Assembly (NCBI RefSeq): GCF_036825875.1
Contig: NZ_DAISXK010000022.1
Coordinates: 1-46,145 of the forward strand
Direction of reading: 5' to 3'
Source: Paucihalobacter sp036825875
GTDB taxonomy: Bacteria > Bacteroidota > Bacteroidia > Flavobacteriales > Flavobacteriaceae
DNA: 46,145 bases
How positions within the stretch are numbered: position 1 is the first letter of the stretch; each line of letters opens with the position of its first letter. The translations under genes and the position numbers were made by a program. The notes beneath the pieces are model-generated. The model was not told where the DNA came from. It did no database searches and saw nothing but the letters and a program-made list of their open reading frames with translations. Below are positions 16,891 to 25,743 of the stretch, one piece after another.

Positions 16891-18168
16891 TTAAAAATAT
16901 TGACCTATTCCAAAAACAATTCCACTGTTGGATTTATCACCAAGGCTAAATCCATAATCTATTCTAAAAACAGCATTAAAAATACGTTTGTGAATAAATC
17001 TCAGTCCCAAGCCGGAAAAGAGTGAGGCATTCTCTACCTTTACCAAATCGCTGATTTCTCCGCCGGGGTTTTGCCATGTGCCTGCATCAATAAAAGCATT
17101 GCCTTGCATGGCAAACCAACCTTTTTCGTAAAGGGTGTATCGGTATTCCGTATTCAGTACAACTGACGCTGAACCTCTGTCAACAACATTTCCAACACCT
17201 CTTATATTTAATTGATTGTCTAATGCAAACGGCGCAAATGGCGTTGAACTGTTACTAGCAAAACCCAATCTCAATCTATTTGCCCAATTGCCCTTAGTAC
17301 CAACTCTTTTGAAATACTCAAAATCATTTCGCCCTACAAAAAAATTACGCAATAAGTCGTTATCACCTTTTGAGTCTAAGGTGAATTCATACGACAAAAG
17401 ACTCCTAAAACCACTAACATATTGATATTCTATGGCCAAATTATTGTATTGATATTCTCCAACAACCAAAATTCTATTCAACTCTAAAGTTTCAGGAAAA
17501 TTATTAGGCACATCACCATTTAATAAATTGTAGTTGATCGCTGCAAAATTCAATCCTATTTCAAATCTATTTTTAAAGTTGTGTTCGTAAAAAAATCGAA
17601 ACTCGAAAGATGAGCTGTCAAATTTATAATCAACATCTCTACCGTCATCAAAAAATATAGGTTCCTGAAGTACATTATTTTGATAATTTAATCCAAATCC
17701 TAACTTTCGGGTAAACAGGTTAGGCGCTTCCCAAAATGCACCATAAGAATCAAAAACATTTCTGCTATAAAAGCCTCCAATTATTTGATTTTGACCTAAA
17801 AAATTAAAATCGAACAAAGAGGTTCTAAAAGCGATATCATCATTAACATCTTGCGACACATTTAAACCGGGAATAATTGCAAAATTTTCTACAATATTGT
17901 AAACTACTTTATAATTTTCAGGACCAATTTCGTACAATTGGAAGGACGCACTTGCAACTGATGGTAATAAGGTAAATCGCCTTACATCATCTGCTATTTT
18001 AAGAGAATCCAATGTGCTACCGTTCTTAACAAAAGCCAGTCGTTTTAAAAAATTTGTTGTTGTACGCTTATTTCCTTCAATTTCAACTTCCGAAATAAAA
18101 GAGTTTTGAGATAAGCCAGAAAAGGTCGTACTAAAAAAGACAAAAATGAGAATACATCTTAGAACCAT
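16891..18168 (-). CDS. small BamA/TamA-like (Omp85) outer-membrane protein
   Basis: The 425-residue protein has a signal peptide (residues 1-20, ending SGLSQ). One POTRA-like domain follows (ISEVEIEGNKRTTTNFLKRL to about residue 90), and then a beta-barrel rich in alternating aromatic strands, ending IVFGIGQYF with terminal Phe. Omp85 proteins insert or export proteins or lipids at the outer membrane; housekeeping BamA has five POTRA domains, so this is a reduced member. It is convergent with the arsenosugar operon and stands apart from the GH113-like gene upstream (141-bp gap). Its cargo is unknown. Confidence 0.82.
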   Translation of the reverse strand: MVLRCILIFVFFSTTFSGLSQNSFISEVEIEGNKRTTTNFLKRLAFVKNGSTLDSLKIADDVRRFTLLPSVASASFQLYEIGPENYKVVYNIVENFAIIPGLNVSQDVNDDIAFRTSLFDFNFLGQNQIIGGFYSRNVFDSYGAFWEAPNLFTRKLGFGLNYQNNVLQEPIFFDDGRDVDYKFDSSSFEFRFFYEHNFKNRFEIGLNFAAINYNLLNGDVPNNFPETLELNRILVVGEYQYNNLAIEYQYVSGFRSLLSYEFTLDSKGDNDLLRNFFVGRNDFEYFKRVGTKGNWANRLRLGFASNSSTPFAPFALDNQLNIRGVGNVVDRGSASVVLNTEYRYTLYEKGWFAMQGNAFIDAGTWQNPGGEISDLVKVENASLFSGLGLRFIHKRIFNAVFRIDYGFSLGDKSNSGIVFGIGQYF

Positions 18169-18309
18169 ACAATATAATTTAAGCCAGAAAACATTTTTTA
18201 ATAAAGTTTTTCACGTATAACAAAATATTAAACTTCGTCGTGTAATATGTAAAACATTACAACTAAAGTTCAATAAACCGAATCATTAGGCTAAAATCAA
18301 TATTTATAA

Positions 18310-19320
18310 TTATTTAAATTTTAGAAATTGCTGTTTAATAATCATTTCCACAGGTTTATTCTGAGGTGTAAACTGGCTGTCATCAATACCGCCGGCAGTT
18401 TCGTGGTTTGGAAACCATTTCCAAATAAAACCACCCTTGACCCAATCTTCATGCCAGAACATCTCAAAAAATGCCTGTGTGGCATTGACTTGGGCCTCGA
18501 GATTTACCACATTCATGTCACGATCAAAACGCCATGGTTGTTTGGCTGTAAAATCTACGCTTCTGTAACCAAATTCGGTAAATACAATTGGCTTGCTATG
18601 GAGTATCGAAATCTCATGCATTTCTGTTTTCCATTTTTGCATAGCAGTTTTGCAGGATTCAATGCTTGGGGTTTGCTCGTCTATTAGCGGGAAATAAGCA
18701 TTAACTCCAATGTAGTCTAATTCATTCCAAAAAGGAGTTTTATGGTATTCGTCCCAGTTGGCTGAGTAGGTCAACTTTCCGGTATAAATTTGTTTGATTT
18801 TTTTTATGAGAACATTCCAAAATTCTGGTCGATTCTTTATAAAACGCTCCAATTCAGTGCTAATACAAAACAATTTGATGTTTAAACTTTCGGCTAGTTG
18901 GGCGTATTCAAGAATAAATTTTTCGTAAGACATTTCAAATTGCTGCCATTGGGTTTCGGTTTCCAGTTCAATATGTCCAGTAAATTCACCGCTACCGATC
19001 CAAATTTGAGGTTTTAGCATGATTTGAATGTTGTGAGTACGGAGCATTTCAACATATTGCTTCACACCCAAAACGGTTTCACCAAACCATTGTCTTTCGG
19101 AATTATAAATAATTTCAGGATTGTTTTTATCTCTCATAAACCCAAAAGGCATCACGGCTGCATGAGTAGCATTAATGTTTATGAGAGGTTCTACATGCTC
19201 AATATCAATAGGAATTCGAGTACCAACAAAACTCACACCGTTGAACTTTTCCACGCTGGAAGGTGCCATAGCGCAAGAAGCCATAAACAAACAAATGATA
19301 AAGGAAATAAGTATTTTCAT
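18310..19320 (-). CDS. GH113-like glycoside hydrolase lipoprotein
   Basis: This 336-residue protein has a lipoprotein signal (FMASC, Cys16) and a TIM-barrel glycosidase domain. Candidate catalytic residues are the acid/base E156 in CISTELE and the nucleophile E249 in VFTEFGYRS. Both sit in the strand-end contexts expected for clan GH-A and for family GH113, which contains beta-1,4-mannanases. WFPNHETAGGIDDSQFTPQNKP near the C-terminus is also typical. It is exported and membrane-anchored. It diverges from the FAD oxidoreductase gene (88-bp gap), and the neighbouring glycosyltransferases could make the glycan it trims; that link is inference. Confidence 0.82.
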   Translation of the reverse strand: MKILISFIICLFMASCAMAPSSVEKFNGVSFVGTRIPIDIEHVEPLININATHAAVMPFGFMRDKNNPEIIYNSERQWFGETVLGVKQYVEMLRTHNIQIMLKPQIWIGSGEFTGHIELETETQWQQFEMSYEKFILEYAQLAESLNIKLFCISTELERFIKNRPEFWNVLIKKIKQIYTGKLTYSANWDEYHKTPFWNELDYIGVNAYFPLIDEQTPSIESCKTAMQKWKTEMHEISILHSKPIVFTEFGYRSVDFTAKQPWRFDRDMNVVNLEAQVNATQAFFEMFWHEDWVKGGFIWKWFPNHETAGGIDDSQFTPQNKPVEMIIKQQFLKFK

Positions 19321-19408
19321 AGATTTAATGTTAAATTTAAATGATTTTTGAGAAACGCGTTAAGGATTTAACAATTCCTTCGACATAAGAAGTAACTATC
19401 ACCAAAAT

Positions 19409-20707
19409 ATGAAACACATTGTTATTATCGGAAATGGCATTGCCGGCATTACAGCTGCTAGACATATTAGAAAAAATTCCAATCATAGAATCACCATAAT
19501 TTCAGCTGAAACCGATTATTTCTTTTCTCGTACTGCCTTGATGTACGTTTATATGGGACATATGAAGTTTGAACATACCCAACCTTACGAGAATTGGTTC
19601 TGGAAAAAAAATAGAATAGAGCTTAAAAAAGCCTTTGTTGAAAATGTTAAAACCGACGAAAAAACACTCAAATTATCGGGTGGTGAAATCATGAGCTATG
19701 ATTCTTTGATCATCGCCACCGGAAGTAAACCGAACAAATTTGGTTGGCCCGGTCAAGATTTAAAAGGCGTTCAAGGTCTTTATAGTAAACAAGATTTGGA
19801 TAATTTAGAAGTTTATGCTCCAAATAAAGACCTTTGTAAGCGTGCTGTGATTGTTGGTGGTGGATTGATAGGTATAGAACTAGCCGAAATGTTTCGCTCT
19901 AGAGACATTTCTGTAACTTTTTTGGTAAGAGAAACTAGTTTTTGGGGCGGCGTTCTGCCTAAAGGAGAAAGCGAAATGATTAATCAACACATCACAGAGC
20001 ATCATATTGATTTACGACTGTCAACTAATTTAAAAGAAATTATTTCAGATGATAATGGTAAGGCAAAAGCTGTTGTAATCGCAGAAACAGATGAAGTAAT
20101 TCCTTGCGATTTTGTTGGTCTCACGGCAGGTGTATCGCCCAATATAGACTTTTTAAAATCCAGCAATATTGAATTGAATCGCGGAATTTTGGTCAATCGT
20201 TTTTTAGAAACTTCCACAGCAGATGTTTACGCTATTGGCGACTGTGCCGAGCAACGCGAAGCTATTGGTCATCGCCGACCCATTGAAGCCGTTTGGTACA
20301 CTGGACGAATGATGGGCGAAGTAGTTGCACAAACTATTTGCGGCAATAAAACCGCTTATAAACCCGGACACTGGTTTAATTCTGCTAAATTTTTAGATAT
20401 AGAATACCAAACTTACGGATGGGTGTTTTCACAACCTTTAGAAGGAAATGCTCATTTTCATTGGCGCCAACCAAGCGAGAATATTTGTATTACTATTGAA
20501 TTTAATAGTTCTACACAAGAATTTTTAGGAATAAATACCTTTGGTATAAGAATGCGCCATGAAGTTTTTGATAAATGGTTAACTGAAAAACGTAGTATCG
20601 ATTATGTCATTGACAATTTAGAAAAAGCCAATTTTGATCCTGAGTTTTATAAAAGGCACGAAAGTGATATCAAAGCTGGATTTTTAAATATAAAAGAAAT
20701 CGTATAA
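19409..20707 (+). CDS. NAD(P)/FAD-dependent oxidoreductase (pyridine nucleotide-disulfide family)
   Basis: The 432-residue protein has the FAD site GNGIAG (8-13), the NAD(P) site VGGGLIGIE (149-157), ATGSKP (103-108) and the second FAD motif VYAIGDCA (273-280). No CxxxxC redox pair is present, so it resembles NirB-N-terminal or ferredoxin/rubredoxin reductases rather than disulfide reductases. Such enzymes pass electrons between NAD(P)H and an Fe-S partner. The next functional gene downstream, past the RAYT insertion, encodes a membrane polyferredoxin, which could be that partner. A REP palindrome begins 9 bp after its stop codon. Confidence 0.9.
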   Translation: MKHIVIIGNGIAGITAARHIRKNSNHRITIISAETDYFFSRTALMYVYMGHMKFEHTQPYENWFWKKNRIELKKAFVENVKTDEKTLKLSGGEIMSYDSLIIATGSKPNKFGWPGQDLKGVQGLYSKQDLDNLEVYAPNKDLCKRAVIVGGGLIGIELAEMFRSRDISVTFLVRETSFWGGVLPKGESEMINQHITEHHIDLRLSTNLKEIISDDNGKAKAVVIAETDEVIPCDFVGLTAGVSPNIDFLKSSNIELNRGILVNRFLETSTADVYAIGDCAEQREAIGHRRPIEAVWYTGRMMGEVVAQTICGNKTAYKPGHWFNSAKFLDIEYQTYGWVFSQPLEGNAHFHWRQPSENICITIEFNSSTQEFLGINTFGIRMRHEVFDKWLTEKRSIDYVIDNLEKANFDPEFYKRHESDIKAGFLNIKEIV

Positions 20708-20715
20708 ATTAAATA

Positions 20716-20748
20716 AGTCCTCACAGGTTTTTAAAACCTGTGAGGACT
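20716..20748. repeat. REP palindrome, variant copy 1 (AGTCC type)
   Basis: This is a perfect 33-bp palindrome: 16-bp arm AGTCCTCACAGGTTTT, central T, and the exact complement. It differs from the five downstream copies by a paired change (AGTCC/GGACT instead of AGACC/GGTCT), so the stem stays intact. It lies between the oxidoreductase stop and the RAYT start and may also end transcription of the former. Confidence 0.9.
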
Positions 20749-20774
20749 GAAAAAAATCTTTAAACAAAGTATTT

Positions 20775-21335
20775 ATGAAATACGAACCAATAACATCAGA
20801 CACCTATTTTCATATTTACAACTGTGGTAACAACAAAGAAAATATATTTATTGATGAGGAAAACTATAGCTATTTTCTATCTCTTATTAAAAAATATCTT
20901 TTAGATGCGATGGACTTACTAGCTTATTGTTTACTAAAAAATCATTTTCATTTAATCATAAAAACTAAACCAGATGTATCTGACAAAAATTTATCGCGAG
21001 CCTTTTCAAATTTTTTCAACGCTTACGCAAAAGCCATCAATAAAAGATTTCAAAGAAGTGGAAGTTTATTCAAAGACAGATTTTCACGAATAAAAATAGA
21101 AGATGAGAAATATTTGCAATCGCTTATAATTTATGTTCATACAAATCCGACACATCATGGATTTACAACAGATTTTAGAAATTATAAACACAGTTCATAC
21201 CAAACCATAATGTCGAATAAACCTACACAATTAGAAAGAGATTTTGTTTTAAGTTTATTTGAAGACAAAGAAAATTTTGAATTTGTCCATTTTAATAAGA
21301 ACACAAGTTTACTTGAAAAATATGTGTTAGAATAA
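20775..21335 (+). CDS. REP-associated tyrosine transposase (RAYT, Y1_Tnp family)
   Basis: This 186-residue protein has the HUH motif HFHLIIK (H57, H59) and the catalytic-tyrosine context IIYVHTNPTHHG (Y120 as the likely nucleophile), with the opening DTYFHIYNCGNN typical of the TIGR/IS200-like RAYT family. These single-strand endonucleases nick and move REP palindromes. The gene is bracketed by palindromes: one 27 bp upstream, and five beginning 32 bp after its stop. All motifs are intact, so the enzyme may be active. It sits inside what otherwise looks like one functional gene set (oxidoreductase, then Fe-S protein), which suggests an insertion. Confidence 0.95.
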   Translation: MKYEPITSDTYFHIYNCGNNKENIFIDEENYSYFLSLIKKYLLDAMDLLAYCLLKNHFHLIIKTKPDVSDKNLSRAFSNFFNAYAKAINKRFQRSGSLFKDRFSRIKIEDEKYLQSLIIYVHTNPTHHGFTTDFRNYKHSSYQTIMSNKPTQLERDFVLSLFEDKENFEFVHFNKNTSLLEKYVLE

Positions 21336-21366
21336 CAATTATTAAAGAATTACAAAAATTTGAATA

Positions 21367-21883
21367 AGACCTCACAGGTTTTTTAAAACCTGTGAGGTCT
21401 GAGAACAAACAACAATAATATAAATTATAAACTTTAGTAAATACTAATTTAAGTCAGTAGTAAAATTATATTCATAACAGAAAAGAAATAGAGACCTCAC
21501 AGGTTTTAAAAACCTGTGAGGTCTGGAAACAAAAATTATATAAATTATAAACTTTGGTAAATACTATTTTCAGTCTGTAGTAAAATTACATTTATAGCAA
21601 AAAGAAACAAAGACCTCACAGGTTTTTAAAACCTGTGAGGTCTGAGAACAAAAAATAATATAAATTATAATCTTTGGTAAATACTAACTTAAGTCAATGG
21701 TAAAATTACATCATAACAGAAAAGAAATAGAGACCTCACAGGTTTTTAAAACCTGTGAGGTCTGGAAACAAAAAATAATAACAATTATAAACTTTAGTAA
21801 ATACTAATCTAAATCTGTAGTAAAATTACATTTATAGCAAAAAGAAACAGAGACCTCACAGGTTTCAAAAACCTGTGAGGTCT
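21367..21883. repeat. array of five REP palindromes with alternating A-B-A-B spacers
   Basis: This fills the 569-bp gap between the RAYT gene and the Fe-S gene. Palindromes lie at 21367-21400, 21492-21524, 21611-21643, 21731-21763 and 21851-21883, all with the arm AGACCTCACAGGTTT and 1-3 central bases. The period is 125, 119, 120 and 120 bp. The four spacers (86-91 bp) are related but of two types. Spacers 1 and 3 start GAGAACAAA and end CATAACAGAAAAGAAATAG; spacers 2 and 4 start GGAAACAAAAA and end TTTATAGCAAAAAGAAACA. Each spacer also holds a smaller inverted repeat around TTAGTA-AA-TACTAA (e.g. 21434-21447), degraded in some. The last palindrome ends 21 bp before the next start codon. No cas genes, so not CRISPR. 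Confidence 0.93.
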
Positions 21884-21904
21884 AAAAAAAATAAATCAAA
21901 ATAT

Positions 21905-23503
21905 ATGAGCCTAAAAGATAATAACAGCTTATCACTAGCAAAACCTGACACCTTCGGCATCAACACCCAACAAAAAATTGCTTTAAGCATAGGATTGGTT
22001 GGCTTGTTCATTCTTGTTTTAGCCTTAGTAAATATTAACTTTCCCAATAAACCCGTTGTACTTACTATGGCGTTAGGCTTAATGACCGTTGGCATTATTT
22101 GGTTTTCAAACCAAGCTTATCTTACCAAATTAGAAGGTATTAAAAACGATGGCGTTTGGTTTAAATCTATGACTGGTCGGGGTGTTCTTGCTTACACCAC
22201 AGGAGTGGTCTTAACTACATTCTATATTGTATTATATTTTTATCCCCAATATTTAGGTTTAGGAAAAAACGGTGCTGAAAGTACTGGTTTAATTGCACTG
22301 TTCGATCCATTAAGTCGAATTTTAAACGGTGGTCCTGCCAGTCAGTGGTTTGTTTATGGCACACTTTATACCTTGGCAATTTTAGGTTTTGGCTATAAAT
22401 TTATTTTGAAATATCGCCATAATAAATACCAGCAATTGCGCACCTTTTCTGTAATGTTTTTTCAATTGGGATTTGCTTTTTTAATACCAGAATTTATGGC
22501 CAGATTAAATTCAGAAACATTTAAGTTGCCTTATTACGACCTTAAAAATATCTGGCCCTTAAATTACTATAACTTCGAAAAATACAGAGTTGATGATTTC
22601 ATTAACGCTGGCAATATAGGTTTAGCATTATTGATTTTTGGGGTAGCTTCCATTTTTATCATTACTCCTTACCTTACCTATAAATATGGAAAACGCTGGT
22701 ATTGCTCTTGGGTTTGTGGTTGCGGCGGCTTGGCAGAAACTGCAGGTGATCCTTATCGGCATTTAAGCGACAAACGCATGTTTGCTTGGAAAGTTGAGCG
22801 CTGGGTTATACACAGTGTGTTAGTGTTTGTCGTCTTAATGACCACAGCGGTTATACACAGTTATTTAGGAAACGATAGCAGCAAATATTGGTTGACTAAA
22901 TCTACTTTTCTTATTATGGTGGCCGTTTTTCTAACAATTATTTTTGCTGGCACTATGATATTTAAACGTCAAGCACTTGATAAAGATGCCAAGTTAGGGG
23001 CCATCGGATATTTTGTTATTATTATGGTTTTGCTCGGTATGTATGTGTTTGGAGATAACGTAAAATTATTCATTTTTGAAAAAGAAACACTTCGTTCCAC
23101 CTATGGATTTTTAATTGGTTCTATCTTTTCGGGCGTAATTGGAACCGGATTTTATCCCATATTTGGAAACCGGGTTTGGTGTAGAATGGGTTGCCCTATG
23201 GCAGCTGTTTTAGGATTTCAGCAGCGATTGTTTTCCAAATTCCGAATTACCACTAATGGCGGACAATGTATTTCCTGCGGAAATTGTTCCACCTACTGCG
23301 AAATGGGAATTGATGTACGCGCCTACGCTCAAAAAGGTGAAAACATCGTGCGAAGTAGCTGTGTAGGTTGCGGTATTTGTAGTGCCGTCTGTCCGCGTGG
23401 CGTTTTAAAATTAGAAAATGATAGTCTAAAAGGACGCATTAACCCTACCGAAATTTTATTAGGAAATGATGTAGATTTAATGGACTTGGTAAACAAGAAA
23501 TAA
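21905..23503 (+). CDS. membrane polyferredoxin (CcoG/NapH-like 4Fe-4S protein)
   Basis: The 532-residue protein has at least six transmembrane segments. It has CxxxCxC (C267, C271, C273) and CxxxC (C426, C430) motifs at membrane borders, and two classical 4Fe-4S ferredoxin sites near the C-terminus: C455/C458/C461/C465 and C486/C489/C492/C496. This layout matches the NapH/CcoG/YccM group, which moves electrons across or along the inner membrane. I took ATG 21905 because an earlier in-frame GTG lies inside a REP palindrome. It probably receives electrons from the oxidoreductase encoded before the RAYT unit. The redox acceptor is not identifiable from the neighbours. Confidence 0.9.
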   Translation: MSLKDNNSLSLAKPDTFGINTQQKIALSIGLVGLFILVLALVNINFPNKPVVLTMALGLMTVGIIWFSNQAYLTKLEGIKNDGVWFKSMTGRGVLAYTTGVVLTTFYIVLYFYPQYLGLGKNGAESTGLIALFDPLSRILNGGPASQWFVYGTLYTLAILGFGYKFILKYRHNKYQQLRTFSVMFFQLGFAFLIPEFMARLNSETFKLPYYDLKNIWPLNYYNFEKYRVDDFINAGNIGLALLIFGVASIFIITPYLTYKYGKRWYCSWVCGCGGLAETAGDPYRHLSDKRMFAWKVERWVIHSVLVFVVLMTTAVIHSYLGNDSSKYWLTKSTFLIMVAVFLTIIFAGTMIFKRQALDKDAKLGAIGYFVIIMVLLGMYVFGDNVKLFIFEKETLRSTYGFLIGSIFSGVIGTGFYPIFGNRVWCRMGCPMAAVLGFQQRLFSKFRITTNGGQCISCGNCSTYCEMGIDVRAYAQKGENIVRSSCVGCGICSAVCPRGVLKLENDSLKGRINPTEILLGNDVDLMDLVNKK

Positions 23504-23563
23504 ATCGCTGTATGTCTGTGCAGTCACAAAATCTAATTAATTTCGCGCACCAAAAAACATTAA

Positions 23564-24256
23564 ATGCCCATAATTAAAGTAATTATTCCCGCTTATAACG
23601 AAGCAGACTCCATTGGGCTTGTTATTAAAGATATACCAAATAATGTTGATGAAGTAATTGTAGTTAGCAACAATTCAACCGATACAACCGAAATAAACGC
23701 AATAAAAGCAGGCGCTACCGTGTTGTCAGAGAGCAGAAAAGGCTATGGTTATGCTTGTTTGAAAGGATTAGATTATATTTCAAAGCAAGCCATAAAACCG
23801 GACATCATTGTTTTCTTAGATGGTGATTATAGCGATTATCCCGAAGAACTTACTAAAATAATTGAACCAATCATTCAACACAATATAGACTTTGTAATTG
23901 GTGCTCGGGTAAAATCCAAAAGAGAGAAAGGATCGATGACTTTTCCACAAATATTTGGAAATTGGTTGGCTACCTCATTAATGAAACTTATATTTGACTC
24001 AAATTTTACGGATTTAGGACCCTTTAGAGCCATAAAATACGACAAGCTTTTAGCGCTTAATATGCAAGACAAAACCTATGGTTGGACTGTGGAAATGCAA
24101 CTCAAAGCACTCAAACAAAAGCTTACATACACCGAAGTTCCTGTAAACTACCGCAATAGAATAGGTGTGTCAAAAGTATCAGGAACCATAAAAGGTGCTA
24201 TATTTGCAGGCGTAAAAATCCTTTTTTGGATTTTTAAATACAGTTTTAGAAAATGA
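23564..24256 (+). CDS. GT2 glycosyltransferase (DPM1/polyprenol-phosphate sugar synthase-like)
   Basis: This 230-residue GT2 protein has VIIPAYNEADSI (6-17), the SNNSTD nucleotide site (35-40) and the metal-binding DGD (86-88). It has no large membrane domain, only a hydrophobic C-terminal stretch near residues 212-228. This fits enzymes that load a sugar onto polyprenyl phosphate. The downstream gene, overlapping by 4 bp (ATGA), is a processive-type GT2, and a GT-C mannosyltransferase-like gene follows. A polyprenol-phosphate sugar made here could be used by that GT-C enzyme (inference). Confidence 0.88.
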   Translation: MPIIKVIIPAYNEADSIGLVIKDIPNNVDEVIVVSNNSTDTTEINAIKAGATVLSESRKGYGYACLKGLDYISKQAIKPDIIVFLDGDYSDYPEELTKIIEPIIQHNIDFVIGARVKSKREKGSMTFPQIFGNWLATSLMKLIFDSNFTDLGPFRAIKYDKLLALNMQDKTYGWTVEMQLKALKQKLTYTEVPVNYRNRIGVSKVSGTIKGAIFAGVKILFWIFKYSFRK

Positions 24257-25743
24257 TATTTAATACCTTCATTATCGTAATTTACACTGTTGCTATCGTA
24301 TTGATTTTCCTTTACGCATTGGCACAGTTAAACTTGCTTTTTAATTATTTATCTGCTCACAAAAAGAAAGATAAAGGTCCAAAATTTGATTTAAATAATC
24401 CTGACGAAACTCCATTTGTCACGATCCAACTTCCTGTTTACAACGAAATGTATGTGATGGAACGTCTTTTGGAAAATATTGCTAAAATTGATTATCCAAA
24501 GGATAGGTTTGAAATTCAAGTTCTGGACGATTCAACCGATGATTCACTACAAACAACGGCAGCGCAGGTTGAAAATATAAAAGCATCTGGATTAGCCATT
24601 TATCACGTTACAAGAACTGATAGAAGTGGCTATAAAGCTGGCGCCTTAAAAGCAGGTTTAGAATTTGCTAAAGGTGAATATATTGCTATTTTTGATGCCG
24701 ATTTTTTACCTGAACCAGATTGGCTAAAGCGTACCATCCCCTATTTTAAGGATGAAAAAATTGGTGTGGTACAAACCCGCTGGGGACATTTAAACCGCAA
24801 CTACTCGTTGCTGACCAAAATTCAAGCATTTGCTCTTGATGCACATTTCACTTTAGAACAAGTAGGTAGAAATTCAAAAGGTCATTTCATCAATTTTAAT
24901 GGTACCGCAGGCGTATGGCGCAAGAGCTGTATTTTGGACGCTGGTAACTGGGAAGGTGATACGCTTACCGAAGATTTAGATTTAAGTTATCGTGCGCAAC
25001 TAAAAGAGTGGAAGTTTAAATATCTTGAAGATGTCGAAACCCCGGCTGAATTACCTGTGGTTATAAGCGCAGCCAGATCGCAACAGTTTAGATGGAATAA
25101 AGGTGGTGCCGAAAACTTTAGAAAAATGATGTGGCGCGTGCTAAAATCGAAAAATATTTCAGCTAAAACGAAAATGCATGGTATTCTGCATTTGCTTAAC
25201 AGTACTATGTTTTTGAATATTTTTATTGTGGCCGTCTTAAGTATCCCAATGCTTTATATAAAAAATGAATACGCCCATTTGCGATACTATTTCTATATCA
25301 TGAGCTTTTTTGTGGTAAGTACGGTTATATTTTTTGTTTGTTACTGGTTTATGTTCAAGCAAATTTATGGTAGTGGCTACAGAAAATTCTTTGAATATAT
25401 CGTGATGTTTTTCACATTCTTTTCTATAGCTATGGGTTTTTCTTTGCACAATACCATCGCTGTAATTGAAGGCCATATTGGTAAGCGTAGTGAATTTGTA
25501 AGAACTCCAAAATTTAATATTAAAACGCTCAAAGATACTTGGAAAGGCAACAAATACCTGAGGAAAAAACTATCGGTCAATGTGTTTTTTGAAGGCTTCT
25601 TAATGTTGTACTTTGCCTTTGGTATGTATAGTGCTTTTATTGTAGGTGACCAAGGTGGCGATTTTGGATTGTTTCCATTTCACCTGATGCTATTTTTAGG
25701 TTTTGGCTACGTGTTTTTTAAATCCATTACTTCTAAAGTGTGA
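24253..25743 (+). CDS. processive GT2 glycosyltransferase (cellulose-synthase-like/CslA-type)
   Basis: The 496-residue membrane protein has an N-terminal TM segment, the GT2 catalytic motifs LDDS (91-94), FDAD (147-150), TED (239-241) and QQFRW (277-281), and several C-terminal TM helices. The full D,D,TED,QxxRW set marks a processive beta-glycan synthase of the CesA/CslA superfamily. Such enzymes polymerise sugars from nucleotide donors and export the chain. It overlaps both neighbours: ATGA with the upstream GT2 gene and GTGA with the downstream GT-C gene, so the three are translationally coupled. A mannan or glucomannan product would fit the GH113-like gene nearby, but that is inference. 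Confidence 0.9.
   Translation: MIFNTFIIVIYTVAIVLIFLYALAQLNLLFNYLSAHKKKDKGPKFDLNNPDETPFVTIQLPVYNEMYVMERLLENIAKIDYPKDRFEIQVLDDSTDDSLQTTAAQVENIKASGLAIYHVTRTDRSGYKAGALKAGLEFAKGEYIAIFDADFLPEPDWLKRTIPYFKDEKIGVVQTRWGHLNRNYSLLTKIQAFALDAHFTLEQVGRNSKGHFINFNGTAGVWRKSCILDAGNWEGDTLTEDLDLSYRAQLKEWKFKYLEDVETPAELPVVISAARSQQFRWNKGGAENFRKMMWRVLKSKNISAKTKMHGILHLLNSTMFLNIFIVAVLSIPMLYIKNEYAHLRYYFYIMSFFVVSTVIFFVCYWFMFKQIYGSGYRKFFEYIVMFFTFFSIAMGFSLHNTIAVIEGHIGKRSEFVRTPKFNIKTLKDTWKGNKYLRKKLSVNVFFEGFLMLYFAFGMYSAFIVGDQGGDFGLFPFHLMLFLGFGYVFFKSITSKV

Noticed and set aside
21367..21883. Regularly spaced 33-bp repeats resembling a CRISPR array
   Set aside because: The repeats are full palindromes, the spacers of 86-91 bp are related to each other in two alternating types, no cas genes are near, and a RAYT gene is adjacent.
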